Shown piece by piece: positions 16,771 through 25,482 of a DNA stretch of 64,000 bases (position 1 is its first letter; every line of letters begins with the position of its first letter). Position numbers and translations under genes: made by a program. The notes beneath the pieces were generated by a model. The model was given only the letters and a program-made list of their open reading frames with translations. It did not search any database and was not told the DNA's origin. The DNA is taken from NCBI GenBank assembly GCA_016879935.1, contig JAACJQ010000221.1, positions 1 through 64,000 on the forward strand, read 5' to 3'. Source of the stretch: Archangiaceae bacterium. GTDB lineage: Bacteria > Myxococcota > Myxococcia > Myxococcales > Myxococcaceae.

Positions 16771-16798
16771 TGGCACTCGTTGTGCCAGCTGATCAGCT
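16771..16798. promoter_or_regulatory. candidate operator: adjacent inverted repeat and palindrome upstream of the glycan operon
   Basis: TGGCAC-5 nt-GTGCCA (16771-16787) is a perfect 6-bp inverted repeat. It is followed at once by the perfect 12-bp palindrome AGCTGATCAGCT (16787-16798). Both lie 21-48 bp upstream of the second amylase start, where a repressor or activator site would be expected. The function is inferred from position and symmetry only. Confidence 0.35.
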
Positions 16799-16872
16799 CG
16801 CCAACCCCTCGATTTCGATGGCGCGAGGCCGGGGCGAACAGGCCACGAGGACGCTTGTCCTCCCGACGTGGC

Positions 16873-17307
16873 TCAGCCGACCGAGCGAGGCGGCGCTCGC
16901 CTCGCGGCCCAGACCATCGCGGGCTGGGCGACGAACATCATCACCAGCGACGTGCCCAGCGCCGCGAGGAGCAGCTTCGCGTTGCCATCGAGCGCGGCAG
17001 GGTCGGGAAGGAGCTCGGCGAGGTTGTCCCGCTCCCAGGCGCGGAAAATCAGCAACCGGTTCGCGACGCAGACCGAGAGCGTGGCCAGGAACACGAGCAA
17101 CCCCAGCCGCCACCGGCTCGCCCCGACCGCTGGTGAGACGGGAAAGAGAAACACCGCCGCGAGAAACGAGGGCACTCCGACGCTCAGCGCGAGGCCAGAG
17201 AGCCGCGACTGCCGCTCCTCGACGAGCAGCATCATCGCCACCTGCGCACCCACGACCGCCAACACGGCCACGGTGCTGCCCTGAATCAGCTTTTGCAGCA
17301 GCCGCAT
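16873..17307 (-). CDS. small integral membrane protein of unknown function
   Basis: 144 residues with about four hydrophobic helices (near 10-30, 38-57, 66-88 and 112-134). No conserved motif recognised. The gene begins 4 bp after the stop of the VIT/vWA gene, so it is almost certainly in the same operon and may be a membrane partner of that exported protein (inference). It ends 122 bp before the start region of the glycan operon. Confidence 0.6.
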   Translation of the reverse strand: MRLLQKLIQGSTVAVLAVVGAQVAMMLLVEERQSRLSGLALSVGVPSFLAAVFLFPVSPAVGASRWRLGLLVFLATLSVCVANRLLIFRAWERDNLAELLPDPAALDGNAKLLLAALGTSLVMMFVAQPAMVWAARRAPPRSVG

Positions 17308-17311
17308 CGGC

Positions 17312-20212
17312 TCAATCCTTCACTTCGCCGAGCTCGACGTACGCCTGATTCACCATCACCACGTAGGGCCGCTGCTCGAAGCGCAGGCCACCTTTGCCGT
17401 CGTGCTCGATGATCTCCAACTTGCCCATGCCAGCGCCCATGGGCCCGATGGAGTAGTAGTGCGCCTGCAAGTGGTACGGAGCGGCGCGTTTGCCTTTGGG
17501 CAGGCGAATGGTGAAGCACTCCGGGCCGTAGCCGGTCGTCACGTCGGCATAGAGCTCTCCGCCCGAGGGCAGCGACTTCTGCGAATAGAAGGCGTGCCCG
17601 CCCTTCGAGTCGGTGATGTGAAAGTCGACGTCGTTGGCGTCGGTCTCCCAGTTGAGGACGAAGCGCAGCGACGGTGCGCTCTCGGCGATGCCGCCGCTCT
17701 TCTTGAGGCGCGCTTCGATCTCTCCGCGGCGGTTGGGCTCGGCCTTCATCCACGCGGCAGCAATGAGGCCGGCGTCTTCGCGAAGAATCTGGTCGACGCC
17801 CGCGAAGCGCCCCGAGGGGTACGACTGTGCGAGCCCGACCTCGATGGCCGCGAAGGCCTTCTCGGGCCTGCCGGCGCGCAGCAGCGAGAACGCGAGCAGG
17901 CGGTGACTCGCGGGGTGGTCGGGGCGCTGCTCGGCCGCCTTGGCGAAGGTGTCGACGGCGAGCTCCTGCGCGGCGGCAATGCGCTCGAGCCGAACACCTG
18001 CGAAGCGGCGCAGGTCGGCACGCGCAGGGAAGAGGTCGATGATGCTGCCGTAGCAGCGCGCGGCGGTGCCCGGGTCTCCGGCGGCCTCGAGCACCTCGCC
18101 CATCGCGACGAGCGCGAGCAGGTCACCAGGTTGCTCTTCGTGCCAGCCGCTCGCGAGCGCGACCGCCTTCGCCTTGTCGGTCTTCAGCGCGTCCATCACC
18201 TTCTTGAAGGTGCCGGTGTACGGGTCGACCTGCGAGAGCTTCGCGGGCTCGGCGCGACGCTCGCGCACATTCTCAGACGGGCGCTCGTCCTGTGAGACCC
18301 GGCTCGCCGATGGCGGCCTCGGGGCCTGGCGCGAAGGTGATTCTGCCGCAGCGACCGGTTCAGGACTCGGGGGCGGTGGTGGTGCAGCGGGAGCTCCAGA
18401 CGCGGGCCTCGATTCGACCGGCTTCGGCGCCTCCTCCTCCGCCTGGCCTTCGTCGGCCTTGCCGGCCATCGCCTTCGCCTCGTCTCTCTCGTTCCGGTCC
18501 GCCTTCGGCTTCTCCTTCGCCTCGGCCTTCTTCGTCGTCGTGTCGGGCGGCGGCGTCTTCACCGTTGCGACCGTCACCACCTCGGTGCGCTTGAGCCGCG
18601 TCACCTGCCCCTTCTGAACGGTGAGAATGTCGGCGAGCGCGCGGCGGTCGATGGCGAAGCGCGCGTAGTCAGCCTCGGTCTCGAGCACGAGCAGCGCGGT
18701 GAGCGGGCAGAGCACGCGACTCCTCGTCGAGAGCTCGACCATCTGCTTCTTCACGGCCTCTCGCTGCGGCGCTCCGTCGGCGGCGTCGAGCTGCGCCTGA
18801 AGAAGCTCGAGCTTTGCCTTCGCCCACGCGCGCTCGAGCAGCGGCCGCTCGATGCTGGTGAGCTGCGAGTCGTTGACCGACACCGCGCGCCCACCGATGG
18901 AGCCCTTGAACGCCGTGCCCTGCGGGAGCTGCGCGTACACGAGCACCGCGTCGCCCGCCTGAACGCCAGCGAGCGTCTTCGGCCACACGGCGATGGCCCC
19001 ATCGACCTTCACCTCGAGCTTCGACTTCGTGGCGAGCCCGAGCCGGCGCGCGACCTCGGTGGCTCCGAGCGCGCCGTCGAGCACCGCGCCGTCACGCTCG
19101 AGCGACCCGGTGGTGAGCCGAGTGAGCGCGCCGACGTCACGCAGACCGCCCAGCGCAATCGCGTCGAGCCGTTTCACACCGGCGGCTTTGAGCTTCAGCA
19201 GCTTCGCGGTGAGGTTCGGCCCTTCGATGACGCCGGCCGTGAAGACGCCGTCGCCGATGAGCACCACGCGCGCGGTGGGCTTGTTCTGCAACGACTCGAG
19301 CGCGAGCTCGATGTTCGAGGCGCCCAGGGCACGACGCGCTCGCAGCGTCTTGAGCTGCGCGTCTCCGAAGCCCGACGCCGGCCCGCTGTAGAGCGGCGCG
19401 ACCTCCTGGTCGAAGGCGACGACGTTCACGGTGGCCGAGGGCATGGCCGCGAGCAGGTCTTTCACGAGCGCGGTCTGCTGCTGCCAGCCGAGGGCGCGAC
19501 TGCCCGACGAGTCGACGAGCACCGTGAGCTGCGTGACGGGGTCTGCCGCGCTCGCCTCGACGGGCACCACGCGCGCCACCACGAGGTCTCCCGAGCGCGC
19601 TCCGAGTTGATTGCGTTTCGGCGTGGCCACGAAGTCGGACGTGGGCACGAAGCTCTTCCGCTTGAGCACGCCTTCGCCCGTGACGCCCGAGACCTCGACG
19701 TCGAGCTCGCCGACCTGCGGCAGGCCCTTGAGCGGCAACACGAAGTCGGCGGTCTGCTGCACGAGCTCGTGCGAGTACGAGATGACGAGCTCCTTCACGC
19801 CCCTGGCGGGAATCGGAAAGACGCGCGCGGTGAACTCGGTGCCGCCGCTCTGCTCGAGCAGGGCCGGGTCTTGCCGGCGGTGGAGGAAGTCTTCGTACGC
19901 GCGCCGCGCCGCCTGCTTCTCGACGACTTCACCTTCCTGCCACTGCTCGTTCAGCTTCATCGCGAAGCGGCTCACCGTCGCACCCTGCGGCAGCGTCACC
20001 TTGAACTGGCCTTCGAGCACGCGGTCGAGCGGGTTCTGGAAGGTGAGGGTGAGTTCGGTGAACGCGAGCGGGTCGGTCACCACGGCGCGCGCCTGCAGCT
20101 TCACCAGCTGCAGCCCGGTGCCATCTGAGGCGGTCAGCGACACGGGCGCGTCTTCGGCCGCGAGCGCGTGGAGTGACGTCAGGCACAGCAGCGGCAGCAG
20201 CAGACGGCTCAT
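17312..20212 (-). CDS. VIT and vWA domain protein with TPR-like region and DUF2135-like C-terminus
   Basis: 966 residues. A Sec signal peptide (cleavage after ALAA, ~19) is followed by a VIT domain (~22-150: FTELTLTFQNPLDRVLEGQF, QAARRAYEDFLHRRQDPALLE) and a vWA domain with a MIDAS-like DSSGS at 234-238. Then comes a highly charged Pro/Ala/Glu/Lys linker (~545-665), TPR-like helices (~665-850), and a C-terminal beta domain (FVLNWETDANDVDFHITDSKG, YADVTTGYGPECFTI) like DUF2135. This architecture resembles inter-alpha-trypsin-inhibitor heavy-chain-like bacterial proteins that mediate metal-dependent protein binding (family knowledge). It is periplasmic or surface-exposed. A sigma factor gene lies 105 bp upstream on the same strand and a membrane protein 4 bp downstream. 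Confidence 0.85.
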   Translation of the reverse strand: MSRLLLPLLCLTSLHALAAEDAPVSLTASDGTGLQLVKLQARAVVTDPLAFTELTLTFQNPLDRVLEGQFKVTLPQGATVSRFAMKLNEQWQEGEVVEKQAARRAYEDFLHRRQDPALLEQSGGTEFTARVFPIPARGVKELVISYSHELVQQTADFVLPLKGLPQVGELDVEVSGVTGEGVLKRKSFVPTSDFVATPKRNQLGARSGDLVVARVVPVEASAADPVTQLTVLVDSSGSRALGWQQQTALVKDLLAAMPSATVNVVAFDQEVAPLYSGPASGFGDAQLKTLRARRALGASNIELALESLQNKPTARVVLIGDGVFTAGVIEGPNLTAKLLKLKAAGVKRLDAIALGGLRDVGALTRLTTGSLERDGAVLDGALGATEVARRLGLATKSKLEVKVDGAIAVWPKTLAGVQAGDAVLVYAQLPQGTAFKGSIGGRAVSVNDSQLTSIERPLLERAWAKAKLELLQAQLDAADGAPQREAVKKQMVELSTRSRVLCPLTALLVLETEADYARFAIDRRALADILTVQKGQVTRLKRTEVVTVATVKTPPPDTTTKKAEAKEKPKADRNERDEAKAMAGKADEGQAEEEAPKPVESRPASGAPAAPPPPPSPEPVAAAESPSRQAPRPPSASRVSQDERPSENVRERRAEPAKLSQVDPYTGTFKKVMDALKTDKAKAVALASGWHEEQPGDLLALVAMGEVLEAAGDPGTAARCYGSIIDLFPARADLRRFAGVRLERIAAAQELAVDTFAKAAEQRPDHPASHRLLAFSLLRAGRPEKAFAAIEVGLAQSYPSGRFAGVDQILREDAGLIAAAWMKAEPNRRGEIEARLKKSGGIAESAPSLRFVLNWETDANDVDFHITDSKGGHAFYSQKSLPSGGELYADVTTGYGPECFTIRLPKGKRAAPYHLQAHYYSIGPMGAGMGKLEIIEHDGKGGLRFEQRPYVVMVNQAYVELGEVKD

Positions 20213-20317
20213 GAGTGGCCTCGCAGGCGTGGAGCGACGTCGAGACAGACGCCGGGAGGCGCGACGTTGTTCCGACGAGTGGGCAGGAGCAAGGCATCTG
20301 CAGCGTCGCGTGCCGCC

Positions 20318-21022
20318 TCAGCGCTCGAAGAAGCGACGGAGCGAGCTGTCGAGACGCAGGCCGAGCGCGTTCATGAAGGTGTCGAACTCGACGGGCGACA
20401 GGTCGAGGTCGCTGGACATGACTCGACGGAGGTTGGTCGCCAACTGCTGCCGCGCCGCTGCCACCCAGCGCGCAGCCGAGTCTCTGTGAGTGCCGTACAC
20501 GACGGCGATTCGGTGCATCGAGAGCCCGTCGTCGAAGGCGAGTTTGAGCAGGCTCTGGTCGCGTGCGCTCAAGGTGGACAACGCGCGAACGAGCGCGCGG
20601 TTCATGGCAGGTCTGTGGCGTTCCTGCAGGTAAAGCAGCGCGAGAGTCGACGAGGAGAGCCTGGCGTCGGTCAGCCCAGCGCTCGGACGCGCGAGGTCGA
20701 CCATCAACCGTGTCGCGATGCTCTTCACCCACAGCCAGAGCGGCGTGTCACCGCGGTACTCGCTCAGGCGTGCGGGCCGGGCGCCAGTCGCAAGCAGGAG
20801 GCTGGCGCGAAGCTGTCGGCACACCTCGTCGACGGCCTCGGGTCTTTGGTCGATGCGTCTGAGGGCGGGCAGCACGCGCGCGACGACCACCCGCTCGAAG
20901 GTCTCGAGCGCGAGTCGCTCTCCTCGAACACAGGCGCACGCGAGCAAGAGGTCGGCTGCGCGCGTCGGGTCTGGCCGCCGCACCCTGAACTCGCGGAGCG
21001 GGGTCGTCAGGTCAGGAGTCAC
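20318..21022 (-). CDS. sigma-70-like factor, Sig-70_gmx1 type, short N-terminus
   Basis: 234 residues from the GTG at 21022. It is a clear paralogue of the protein at 29590-30441, sharing AADLLLACAC, LSEYRGD-PLWLWVKS, LMVDLAR, L-LAF-DGLS--RI--VYGT and AARWVAAAR. The last of these is the helix-turn-helix of sigma region 4. Such factors belong to a myxobacterial family (TIGR03001, recalled from knowledge). Compared with the paralogue it lacks about 45 N-terminal residues; an in-frame TTG at 21043 adds 7. It may direct RNA polymerase to the downstream VIT/vWA operon, 105 bp away on the same strand (inference). Confidence 0.8.
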   Translation of the reverse strand: MTPDLTTPLREFRVRRPDPTRAADLLLACACVRGERLALETFERVVVARVLPALRRIDQRPEAVDEVCRQLRASLLLATGARPARLSEYRGDTPLWLWVKSIATRLMVDLARPSAGLTDARLSSSTLALLYLQERHRPAMNRALVRALSTLSARDQSLLKLAFDDGLSMHRIAVVYGTHRDSAARWVAAARQQLATNLRRVMSSDLDLSPVEFDTFMNALGLRLDSSLRRFFER

Positions 21023-21092
21023 GTGACGATGCAGGCCGTGCAAGAAGAGAAGAGACTCACATTCGCCCGAGACATCGCCTCCACGGAGAGGG

Positions 21093-21476
21093 TCAAGGGA
21101 GGGGCTCCTTCGTCCACTCAGAGGCCACCTGACTCGCCTGGAGCGAACTCACCGCGTAGCCGAGCGACAGCAGCACGTCGAAGATCGCATTCGACATGAG
21201 CACGACGGGGAGAACACCGAACTGGTTGGTGCGGTTGACCTCGAGTGCCGCCGCCGTTGCGAACGCGACTGCCGAGCCCGCGAGCGCGATGGACAAGGTG
21301 CTCGCGACACTGCCGGCGCTTCGGGCCTGCCATTCGAAGTTCCGCGCCTGGAGACGCGAGACGGTCTCGCCTTGTGGGCGCTCCGATGCCCGAAAGAACG
21401 TCACGCACCCCGACATGAGCGCCAAAGACAGTACAAGGATGGCGCCGATGGGCTGTCGAGTGGAAATGCGGTTCAT
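21093..21476 (-). CDS. small lipoprotein with two hydrophobic stretches
   Basis: 127 residues from the ATG at 21476. The signal ends LALMSGC, a canonical lipobox. Two further hydrophobic segments (~60-83 and ~88-113) follow a polar region, so the protein may be a lipid-anchored membrane protein. No family recognised. It lies just upstream of the sigma factor gene on the same strand (70 bp) and diverges from the lipoprotein gene at 21567 (90 bp). Confidence 0.6.
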   Translation of the reverse strand: MNRISTRQPIGAILVLSLALMSGCVTFFRASERPQGETVSRLQARNFEWQARSAGSVASTLSIALAGSAVAFATAAALEVNRTNQFGVLPVVLMSNAIFDVLLSLGYAVSSLQASQVASEWTKEPLP

Positions 21477-21566
21477 CGCATGGAGGACGTGACGAGTCTG
21501 GTTTGGTCTCAAGACGAGTCGGCGCGATGCGTGAGACGGTTCGCGGCACGCTGCGTCTTCTGGGAA

Positions 21567-21908
21567 ATGTCTCTTCTTTTCCGCTCTCTGGTGTCTCTGC
21601 TGCTCCTCTCGTTGGCTGGTTGCGGAGGAGGTGCCGACTGCACCGGCCCGCAGTTCACCGACGCTCAGTTGTGCTCGCTCAAGTGTGGTGAGTCGACGTA
21701 CGACCAGGCCAAAGCGCTGCTCGGCGCGCCGTCGGCTTCAGGGTCGCAGTTCCTCGACTACCGGGCGACCTGCGCCGGCGGAAGCGAGCTGCTCGCCATC
21801 ACCCTGACCTTCGACTCCGCCAATCGGCTCTCGAAGGTCGGCCGGCTCGCCGTCGGAGCGCGGTTCTCGGGCGGGTCGCTGCCGTCGTGTCTCGCCGCGT
21901 GCCAGTGA
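21567..21908 (+). CDS. small lipoprotein with BamE/SmpA-like pattern
   Basis: 113 residues. Lipoprotein signal LLLLSLAGC, then CTGPQFTDAQLCSLKCGESTYDQAKALLGAPS, which resembles the G-x-S/T-x-x-x-x-x-x-LLG-x-P element of BamE/SmpA-fold lipoproteins, followed by strands (LLAITLTFDSANRLSKVGRL). Four Cys after the lipidated one could pair. BamE proteins sit in the outer-membrane assembly complex, but this fold is reused widely, so the role here is uncertain. Start at ATG 21567; the next gene begins 19 bp downstream. Confidence 0.6.
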   Translation: MSLLFRSLVSLLLLSLAGCGGGADCTGPQFTDAQLCSLKCGESTYDQAKALLGAPSASGSQFLDYRATCAGGSELLAITLTFDSANRLSKVGRLAVGARFSGGSLPSCLAACQ

Positions 21909-21927
21909 GTTCAGCCAGGCAACCCTC

Positions 21928-22509
21928 ATGAGTTGGCACTTTCACTACCGGATCAAGCTCGAGCGGGAGTTGCTCGCCGCCGAGCATGCCGCGCTCGAGG
22001 CCGTCTGCCAGCGTCATGGCCTCTTCCTGAAGAAGGTCGTGCGCGGCGTCGACTGGCTCGACCAGTGGAAGGGTCTGGTCGAAGAACAAGAACTCGCGCG
22101 AACGAGGCGGCTCTATGTCAACAGACCTGCCTCAGCCTCAGACTGGTACGACTACGCAGACCACCTTCCGGTTCGGAGCGTCAAACAACTCATTCGGCTG
22201 GTGCGCTGGCTGGGTGACGTCGAGGCACTCTTGCCGTTCGACGCGTTCGAGGTCGGCGACGACTATTACATCCATCGACTCAGGCCTTCGCAGGTCGACC
22301 TGCCCCTGCTCGAGCGTGAGGCGAAGGACGAGCCTCGCAAGAAGAGCGCAACACCAACCCGACAGCAGAAGGCGATGATGAAGTGGGCGCGCGAAGTGGT
22401 CGAGTCGATCGAAGGCGAGGTCGAAGCCGAACTCGAACCGCTGGAGCGCGACCTCGAAGAAGCCCGGCGCCAGTTCTCGCGGTGGAAGGCAAGAAGCCAG
22501 GCGAGCTGA
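21928..22509 (+). CDS. cytoplasmic protein of unknown function with C-terminal coiled coil
   Basis: 193 residues without signal or membrane segments; family not recognised. The N-terminal ~120 residues are rich in Trp, Tyr and His (MSWHFHYRIK, SASDWYDYADHLP). The C-terminus (~145-190) is a strongly charged helix (VESIEGEVEAELEPLERDLEEAR) likely to form a coiled coil. It follows the small lipoprotein by 19 bp. It converges with the 358-residue gene at 22512, the two stops being separated by 2 bp (TGACGTCA). Confidence 0.6.
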   Translation: MSWHFHYRIKLERELLAAEHAALEAVCQRHGLFLKKVVRGVDWLDQWKGLVEEQELARTRRLYVNRPASASDWYDYADHLPVRSVKQLIRLVRWLGDVEALLPFDAFEVGDDYYIHRLRPSQVDLPLLEREAKDEPRKKSATPTRQQKAMMKWAREVVESIEGEVEAELEPLERDLEEARRQFSRWKARSQAS

Positions 22510-22511
22510 CG

Positions 22512-23588
22512 TCAGCGTTTGATGAAGTCCGAGAAGCTGCCTCTGAAACCCGTCGACTTCGCGTCGAGGTAATCGACGAACGATGGGTGCGAGACCATCT
22601 CGAGCGGTGTCATGGAATTGGGCTTGCTGCCGCCTCTTCCGAGCTGCGGGCGAGGTCTCACCGTCTCGGTCGAGAACCACTCGGCGCCACGCCCGCCGAC
22701 GCCGCCTGGGCCTGCGAGCTCTGCCAGATCAGCGCGGTCGAGCATGTCCTGCATCGCGCTCCAGAAGGCGTGGTCGATGTGCCGCTCGTTGTCGGCCTGC
22801 TCCCTCGAGTAGTCGGCCAGCGTGCCGCGCGGGTTCTTCTCGAACCAGCTCGTCATCGTCGCGACCTCACGTTCGAGCTCGGCACGGCGCTGCGCACCGT
22901 CGCGGGTCAACTTCGGGAGGAGCGGCGCAACCGTGTTCAGCTTGTCTGGCTCAGGCATCGACTCCCATGCGGCGAGCGACATTCGCTTCTGCTCCTTCGA
23001 CTTCAGGGACTCGGGCAGGTGTCGACCGCTCTGCGGAAGAACGCGCACCCGCGAGAGCGGAACGCCCGCCGCGAGGGCGAGCCGTTTGACCACCGCGAGC
23101 GCCACCGGCCTGGGCACGTAGTTGAGCTCGACCTCGTCGAGACCCGACGACAGTCGCGCTTTCACCTGGACGAGCATCTCGCCCCGGAGCTTCTGGAGGG
23201 CGCCGTTCTTCGTACCCTTCGACAGCTCGAGGAAGCGCGCTTGAGCGCGGAGCAGCTGCGGGTCGCTCCGATTGTTCCAGCTGTCCCAGAGCGGGTTCGA
23301 CGCCCCGTCGAAGAGGCGCCACGAAACCTCGCTTCCCGGCCGGCCCTTCGAGACGAGCTCGGCATCGGTGAAGAGGTATCGCGTGTTCAGCACGTGGCGC
23401 GTCTCGCCGTGCCACTCGAACGGCGTCAACTCAGCGGTCACTGGGCCAGGTCGTTCTGGAGCAACGCCTCGGGGCGTCTCGGCGGCGGGTGCGTGACGGC
23501 TGACTCGACTCGGCGGGCGAACGGGCATGCCGAAGAGACGGTCTCGCCACCGCTTCGTCTCACCGCGCGAGGCCCTGAGACGAATCAT
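22512..23588 (-). CDS. protein of unknown function, possible secreted effector-like
   Basis: 358 residues (or 338 from an ATG at 23528). The first ~55 residues are Arg/Pro/Ala-rich and disordered-looking (PPSRVSRHAPAAETPRGV). The rest is a mixed alpha/beta globular region with many charged helices (RAQARFLELSKGTKNGALQKLRGEML, AQRRAELEREVATMTSWF) and a Gly-rich loop (AGPGGVGGRG). No signal peptide, membrane helix or catalytic motif recognised. The disordered head followed by a large domain resembles some secreted effectors, but this is only an impression. It diverges from the 117-residue gene at 23627. Confidence 0.6.
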   Translation of the reverse strand: MIRLRASRGETKRWRDRLFGMPVRPPSRVSRHAPAAETPRGVAPERPGPVTAELTPFEWHGETRHVLNTRYLFTDAELVSKGRPGSEVSWRLFDGASNPLWDSWNNRSDPQLLRAQARFLELSKGTKNGALQKLRGEMLVQVKARLSSGLDEVELNYVPRPVALAVVKRLALAAGVPLSRVRVLPQSGRHLPESLKSKEQKRMSLAAWESMPEPDKLNTVAPLLPKLTRDGAQRRAELEREVATMTSWFEKNPRGTLADYSREQADNERHIDHAFWSAMQDMLDRADLAELAGPGGVGGRGAEWFSTETVRPRPQLGRGGSKPNSMTPLEMVSHPSFVDYLDAKSTGFRGSFSDFIKR

Positions 23589-23626
23589 GGGTGGAGACGT
23601 CTCTGAGAAACCCCTCAGGAGGCCTC

Positions 23627-23980
23627 ATGGTCGTCTCGCTCACGCGCGCTCGCACCACCACCCACCGGCCGGCGACACCGGCGCGCACGTTCGCCGTTTC
23701 GTCGACCGACCCGGGTCTGCAGGTCAAGCAAGACGGCCCCATGTCGTTCACCGTTCGCGGCGTCGCGCGCAGCGCCTCCTCGGTCGTGGTCGTGAACGTT
23801 GGCGCTCGAACGATTCGCGTGCCCCTTCGAAGCGGCATGGCGCCAGAAGAGCTCGCTGCCTCGCTTCGACGGTCGCTTCATCGAACGTACGAGGTGAAGG
23901 TCGAGGGCCTCGCCTATCGTCCCGGGCCGGGACAACGAATGCCGTTTCGAGTGAGCCTCTCTCCACGCGAACCCCGATGA
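23627..23980 (+). CDS. 117-residue protein of unknown function
   Basis: The ATG at 23627 has a strong ribosome site (AGGAGG, 4 bases upstream), which fixes the start over an earlier ATG at 23591. The first 40 residues are Thr/Arg/Pro-rich. The rest looks like a small alternating beta domain (FTVRGVARSASSVVVVNVGARTIRVPL) with one helix (PEELAASLRRSLHR). No signal peptide seen. The stop overlaps the start of the next gene (ATGA at 23977), so the two are translationally coupled. Confidence 0.65.
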   Translation: MVVSLTRARTTTHRPATPARTFAVSSTDPGLQVKQDGPMSFTVRGVARSASSVVVVNVGARTIRVPLRSGMAPEELAASLRRSLHRTYEVKVEGLAYRPGPGQRMPFRVSLSPREPR

Positions 23981-24810
23981 ACCAAGACATGGCTGCAGTT
24001 CCGCTTCGAATGGCCCTCGTTCTGCTCACGGGGTGCACACACGTCGCGACCGCGTCTTCGGCGGCCGCGTTCAAGACCGTGAACGTTCCAGTGATGAACG
24101 ACGGCGTTCCGGGCGAATCGCGATTGACGTCGGCTGAACGGGCACGGTGGTGCCAACGGCTCACCGACGAGGCGCTCACGCGCATTCCACTGGCGGGTGA
24201 CGAGGCGCGACGTATCGACGACTGCGCTGTTCAGCTTCAGCCAGCTCCGGGCCGGCAGCTCGTGCCGGGCGTGCGAGTGGTGTTCAGCGTCGACGCTTTC
24301 GCGCGAAGACCGTTCGCAGCGGCGTCGTACGACGAGGCCACCCGCACCCTCTACCTGCCGCTCGGAGCGCTCGACGCACCGTGGAGCGACGTTCAAGCCA
24401 CCCGTCACGAATGGCGTCACGCCAGAATCGACGCGTCGGCCGACGATGCGGCGCTGCGGTCTCGAGCGGTCGGGCCGCGGTTCAAACCAGACAGCTTCGT
24501 GTTCGACGAGCTGCTGGTGAACACGTGCGACCTGGTCGACGCCGAAGCGGCTGGCGTGGCCCCACCGCCCTGGCAGCGCCCGATGGTCGAGTCGATGCTC
24601 GCCCAGGCAGTGGAAATTCTGGGCGAAGCGAGACGAGCGCCAATCGCAGCGCACCTGTCACTTGGAGGTGGCACGACCCTCGAGCTGCGTGGAGCTCCCG
24701 CAGACAGCCTCGCTCGGCTGACGCAACTCGAGCATGAGGTGCGTGAGGGGTTGGCGCACCTTCAGTCGCTTCGGCCTCGATGTGAGGCGCTCCTCGGCGC
24801 GCGTCCCTGA
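23977..24810 (+). CDS. putative HExxH metalloprotease lipoprotein
   Basis: 277 residues. The N-terminus ends VLLTGC, a lipobox (Cys-20). Around residue 141, ATRHEWRHARID contains HEWRH (144-148), the zinc-binding HExxH pattern, and FDELL with Glu-178 could supply the third ligand, as in gluzincins. The protein is therefore a candidate zinc peptidase tethered on the periplasmic side. Family not named; the motif could also be coincidental. Translation is coupled to the upstream 117-residue gene through an ATGA overlap. The RDD-domain gene starts 10 bp downstream. Confidence 0.65.
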   Translation: MNQDMAAVPLRMALVLLTGCTHVATASSAAAFKTVNVPVMNDGVPGESRLTSAERARWCQRLTDEALTRIPLAGDEARRIDDCAVQLQPAPGRQLVPGVRVVFSVDAFARRPFAAASYDEATRTLYLPLGALDAPWSDVQATRHEWRHARIDASADDAALRSRAVGPRFKPDSFVFDELLVNTCDLVDAEAAGVAPPPWQRPMVESMLAQAVEILGEARRAPIAAHLSLGGGTTLELRGAPADSLARLTQLEHEVREGLAHLQSLRPRCEALLGARP

Positions 24811-24820
24811 GCCGCTACAC

Positions 24821-25366
24821 ATGAATTGCTCCTTTCATCCGACGCGGCCCTCGACCACCCAGTGCCCGCGATGTCGAACTCCGCTGTGCGGCCCGTGTGG
24901 CGACGTCGTGCTCTCGAGGGGCGCCACTTGTCCGAGGTGTCCCCATCATGAACGGCCGCCAGCGGCGCTGTCGCGACGACTGCTCGCGCATCTGGTCGAC
25001 AGCGCGCTGCTGGCAGTTGGCGTGATGTCGCTGCCGCTCCTGGTGCGATTCGCAGTGCCGTGGGCCGGCGTCATCAGCTTGATGCTGGTCTGCGCCGCGC
25101 TCGCTGTGGAGTTCGGCTGGCAGCTTGGCCACGGCCGCTCCGTGGGGAAGTGGCTCATCGGGCTTCGAGTCGTCATGGACTCGGGCGAGCCTGCCGACCT
25201 GCTTCGCGTCATCGTCTTGAGAAACGTGCTCCCGCTCGTGCTCTCTGCCGTCTGTGGAGTTCGGTTCTTCGTCGACCTCTACTACCTGGTGACGCCGCCA
25301 CATCGTCGGCTTGGTGACCGCCTGGCTGCCACGAGAGTGGTCGAAGACCCACGCCTCGAGCGGTAG
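24821..25366 (+). CDS. RDD-family membrane protein with N-terminal zinc-binding (B-box-like) head
   Basis: 181 residues. The first 40 residues carry ordered Cys/His (C3, H6, C15, C18, C23, C26, C37, C40) as in a B-box-type zinc finger. Next comes an RDD membrane domain beginning SRRLLAHLVDSALLAVG, with helices at ~58-75, ~80-100 and ~130-150, and the RDD-like GRSVGKWLIGLRVV and PPHRRLGDRLAATRVV segments. RDD proteins are small inner-membrane proteins, some linked to ion transport (family knowledge). It sits 10 bp after the metalloprotease-like gene, so it is likely co-transcribed. Confidence 0.85.
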   Translation: MNCSFHPTRPSTTQCPRCRTPLCGPCGDVVLSRGATCPRCPHHERPPAALSRRLLAHLVDSALLAVGVMSLPLLVRFAVPWAGVISLMLVCAALAVEFGWQLGHGRSVGKWLIGLRVVMDSGEPADLLRVIVLRNVLPLVLSAVCGVRFFVDLYYLVTPPHRRLGDRLAATRVVEDPRLER

Positions 25367-25482
25367 CCAGTTCATGTCGACGCGCCACTGTTGAGACGAA
25401 TTCTGCACACGACCGTCTTCACTGCGTCGCTCACCGCCGGTGGGCGAGTCCATCAATCAACGCAGAACGGTACGAGAGAACG

